From Pedosphaera parvula Ellin514 (GTDB lineage: Bacteria; Verrucomicrobiota; Verrucomicrobiia; Limisphaerales; Pedosphaeraceae): 64,000 bases of DNA. The notes under the pieces were generated by a model that was given only the letters and a program-made list of their open reading frames with translations, made no database searches and had not been told where the DNA came from. Shown piece after piece: positions 61,603-64,000 of the stretch. Location: positions 186,001-250,000 of the forward strand of contig NZ_ABOX02000002.1 in assembly GCF_000172555.1 (NCBI RefSeq). Direction: 5' to 3'. Each line of letters starts with the position of its first letter. The stretch's first letter is position 1. Position numbers and translations under genes: made by a program.

Positions 61603-62094
61603 TCCTTACCTTGAAAATCACGTTGGTTCAGCGGCAGAGAACCGGCTATTGGGGGAATGGCCCTAGAAATCTCGGAGAAAGCCATACCGCTCCCAGACGG
61701 TCCTTCAAACGAAGCAGTTTATTGGATAATCAGAAAAAGTAATCGATGGAATTAAATATGCTTTACTTTTGAAAAGTTACTACTATAGTCCATCCGACCA
61801 TCGGACGGATAATAATATACCGCGCTGAAAAGAAATCGATAAAGAGGCTCGCCCGACTTTCCCATATGTAAGGAGTACGTGCAACTGGTTGTCTTGCCAA
61901 GCCGGTCCTCTAGGACTGCCTTAGGGTTGTGTAATAAATTTTAAGGCGGTTAATTACATGTGCCAGGCATGCAGGTTGGAGGAGAGTTGGCATCTGTGGG
62001 TTCAATAACATTTGCTTGCAGTCGATTGTTGTTCTGACGATTTGCGGAGCCAGGTTGACATCTAACTAATCGATTTGAGCAAGACCTTGCCAAC
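61603..62094. other. 492-bp divergent spacer without a gene
   Basis: The spacer lies between the minus-strand receiver and the plus-strand beta-helix gene and should hold both promoters. It is AT-rich in the middle (61720-61830) and includes an imperfect inverted repeat ATCCG...CGGAT at 61794-61812. I see no open frame of note and no riboswitch or tRNA that I can name. Confidence 0.5.
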
Positions 62095-64000
62095 ATGCCT
62101 TCAGCACTCATTCTACTATTGGGCCTTCTTGTTTGCATTCCATTGTCGGCGTCCGATTTCTACGTTTCGCCAGGCGGCTCGCCAAAAGGGAATGGAACAA
62201 TGGTAAGCCCGTGGGATTTGCAGACCGCTTTGAATCAACCATCCGTTGTAAACCCGGGTGACACAATCTGGTTGCGTGGAGGGACGCATTCCATTTCCAA
62301 TCGTCCAACAAAATTCATCAGCCAATTGTCAGGGGCTGACGGCCAGCCGATTACCGTCCGTCAATATCCGGGCGAACGGGCAACCGTGGATGGCAACATC
62401 ATGCAGACGTCCGGTGGCTGGGTGAACTATTGGGGCTTTGAAATAATGAATTCCCAACAGTTTGGACTTACTAATTTTCCCACCCGGCTCAGCCCGCAAC
62501 CCGGACCGTTTCCGACGACCTGGTATATAAACTACAATGGCCGAATACTCGATTTCACGGTGAGCGGATTCGATCTTCGGGCGCCCAACTGCAAGCTGAT
62601 CAACCTCATCGTACACGATAATATTGGCGGGGGGATTGGCATAGACATTGCCGCCGGGAATACTGAAACCTACGGTTGCCTTTCCTATTTCAATGGCTGG
62701 CAAGGACTCGACCGCGCTCATGGGCACGGGCTCTACGGGCAAAATGCAGATCCGGCTCAGAAGAGTGTGACCGACTGCATAGTGTTCAATAATTTTGCAT
62801 TAGGCATGCAGGCAACGGGAGCCGGTCCGACTCCCATTGCCGATAATTTTGATATTGAGGGAAATGCTTTCTTTCTGAATGGCGCGCTCGCGGCCAGCCA
62901 TCAAGCCAACCTGCTGGTTGGTCCCTTTCAAGGTGTCGCGAAAAATCCAGTCATTCGCACAAATTTTATTTACGATACCCAGGGAACCGGATCGGATTTT
63001 AATCTCGGCAATTCTGCTGGTGCATTGGTGCAAGGCAACTATTTTCAAACCAGCGTAATGCTTTCGACAAATATCAATTTGATTATGGAAGGGAACACCT
63101 TTGTCAGTGGCATTCTTCGCGTAGACCCGTGCACTTATCCAAATAACAGCTATTTAATTAATCTGCCTACCTCCAATTTTATCGCTATTCGACCAAATAA
63201 ATATGAACCCGGCAGGGCCAATATAATCGTTTACAACTGGGAGAACCTTAACTCAGTCTCAGTCGATGCATCGGGTTTTCTTCCCATCGGCACTGCCTTC
63301 GAAGTTAGGAACGCCCAGGATTTTTTTGGCTCTCCCGTTTTAACGGGCACGTACGACGGCACTCCTTTGGACATTCCGCTCACGGGATTATCAGTAGCTC
63401 AACCAATCGGCATCGCTCCTCCACCGTCTTCAGGGCCGGCATTTGGGGCTTTTATAGTTCTCCCGCTGAATGCCGCGAACAGTGCCTTGCCCAGGACCTC
63501 AAAAGCGAAGACCAGTCAAAAGGTTTATATTCCTGTCGAAGCTGGAGCAGGGAAGGTTACGGCTCCCATGCGCCTTGTTCGCAATACTTCGTCCCCTGCA
63601 CGCCAGTTTGCATCCTCTCGCACTGCAAAGCAGGGAAGTATTGTGTTCAACATCGAGATCCCAGTTTCGGGAACTTACGTAATTTGGGCCAAAGTTTTTT
63701 CGCCCACACCTGCACATGGCTCGTTCTTCGTCTCAGTAGACGGAGGGAGTGAAGACCTTTATGACAACTTGGAAGGCAAGTGGTCCTCTGCCTGGCCATG
63801 GACTCTGGTCAATAGTCGCGGAAGCAAGGCGGCTGTAAGCCTGGATGGAAGAAGGTTCGATCTGGTCCAGGGACCTCACTCGATCACGTTCCGTGCCCAG
63901 GAGGCAGCATCAGCCCTGAACCGTATTCTGGTAACCGATGATCTGGCTTTTATGCCCAAGGATATTGTGGCTCCGACTCAGACACTTCCTGCGCCCGCGA
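62095..64000 (+). CDS. Secreted right-handed beta-helix (pectate-lyase-like) protein, 3' end beyond window
   Basis: From ATG 62095 the frame stays open to the window edge, giving at least 635 residues. A signal peptide (MPSALILLLGLLVCIPLSAS) leads into DFYVSPGGSPKGNGT, the usual start of verrucomicrobial parallel beta-helix proteins. A helix region runs to about residue 370 (LINLIVHDNIGGGIGIDIAA, GLYGQNADPAQKSVTDCIVF, NFDIEGNAFFLNG). Then come a linker and, near 480-620, a beta-sandwich (IPVSGTYVIWAKVFSP, GPHSITFRAQEAASALNRIL) that resembles a carbohydrate-binding module. Polysaccharide binding or cleavage is likely, but no lyase active site can be assigned. It is truncated by the window. Confidence 0.85.
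   Translation, partial: MPSALILLLGLLVCIPLSASDFYVSPGGSPKGNGTMVSPWDLQTALNQPSVVNPGDTIWLRGGTHSISNRPTKFISQLSGADGQPITVRQYPGERATVDGNIMQTSGGWVNYWGFEIMNSQQFGLTNFPTRLSPQPGPFPTTWYINYNGRILDFTVSGFDLRAPNCKLINLIVHDNIGGGIGIDIAAGNTETYGCLSYFNGWQGLDRAHGHGLYGQNADPAQKSVTDCIVFNNFALGMQATGAGPTPIADNFDIEGNAFFLNGALAASHQANLLVGPFQGVAKNPVIRTNFIYDTQGTGSDFNLGNSAGALVQGNYFQTSVMLSTNINLIMEGNTFVSGILRVDPCTYPNNSYLINLPTSNFIAIRPNKYEPGRANIIVYNWENLNSVSVDASGFLPIGTAFEVRNAQDFFGSPVLTGTYDGTPLDIPLTGLSVAQPIGIAPPPSSGPAFGAFIVLPLNAANSALPRTSKAKTSQKVYIPVEAGAGKVTAPMRLVRNTSSPARQFASSRTAKQGSIVFNIEIPVSGTYVIWAKVFSPTPAHGSFFVSVDGGSEDLYDNLEGKWSSAWPWTLVNSRGSKAAVSLDGRRFDLVQGPHSITFRAQEAASALNRILVTDDLAFMPKDIVAPTQTLPAPA

Noticed and set aside
61620-61705. Possible structured leader or riboswitch upstream of the receiver gene
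   Set aside because: Some short complementary stretches exist, but they do not match any riboswitch class I can recall, and no stable long stem is present.

Overview
The window looks like a chromosomal segment of a Verrucomicrobiota bacterium, most likely the Pedosphaera-like (subdivision 3) part of the phylum. This is inferred from gene content: pseudopilin-like proteins ending in an H-x9-DG motif, large secreted carbohydrate-active proteins with a short C-terminal module ending in FFRLV or FYRV, NarL-type two-component systems beside polysaccharide genes, and an ECF-type sigma factor near a Ser/Thr kinase with WD40 repeats. There are no tRNA, rRNA, CRISPR or transposase genes.

Region 1 (1-12383) is a plus-strand operon for a group 1h (high-affinity, Hhy-type) [NiFe] hydrogenase, already under way at the left edge. 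Order: hydrogenase-associated hypothetical protein, maturation protease, 36-residue membrane peptide, small subunit, large subunit, hypB, hypA, a NifU/Rieske-like fusion, a nickel permease, hypF, hypC, hypD, a SIS-domain isomerase and hypE. It contains nearly everything needed to build an enzyme for scavenging low H2.

Region 2 (12618-29239) is for extracellular polysaccharide use. It has a tandem DUF3857/transglutaminase protein with a dead second copy, a GH87 alpha-1,3-glucanase-like enzyme, a frameshifted GH71/GH99-like enzyme, a histidine kinase and response regulator, a secreted carbohydrate-binding protein and a pseudopilin. Three secreted-protein genes share an upstream inverted repeat, TCCCC-N6-GGGGA, which suggests one regulon.

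Region 3 (29508-44067) holds a DUF2760/Hsp70/Hsp70-DUF3731 cassette, two small unknown genes that share a repeated upstream element, a two-catalytic-domain glycosidase fusion, and an XPD-like helicase with an N-terminal nuclease-like domain.

Region 4 (44279-51152) repeats the gene order at the end of region 2: kinase, response regulator, inverted repeat about 56 nt before a secreted protein, intergenic hairpin, pseudopilin.

Region 5 (51589-59335) is the most unusual. An ECF-type sigma factor is followed by two tiny ORFs (one with six Ser-Pro repeats), a glycosyltransferase with three catalytic-looking domains, and a WD40 Ser/Thr kinase whose 3' end is scrambled by small indels. A promoter-like element before the sigma gene recurs twice in the non-coding DNA behind the kinase, once in front of a compact two-hairpin, terminator-ended candidate small RNA.

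Region 6 (59651-64000) has a DAHP synthase and a single-domain receiver on the minus strand, then a secreted beta-helix protein that runs off the right edge.
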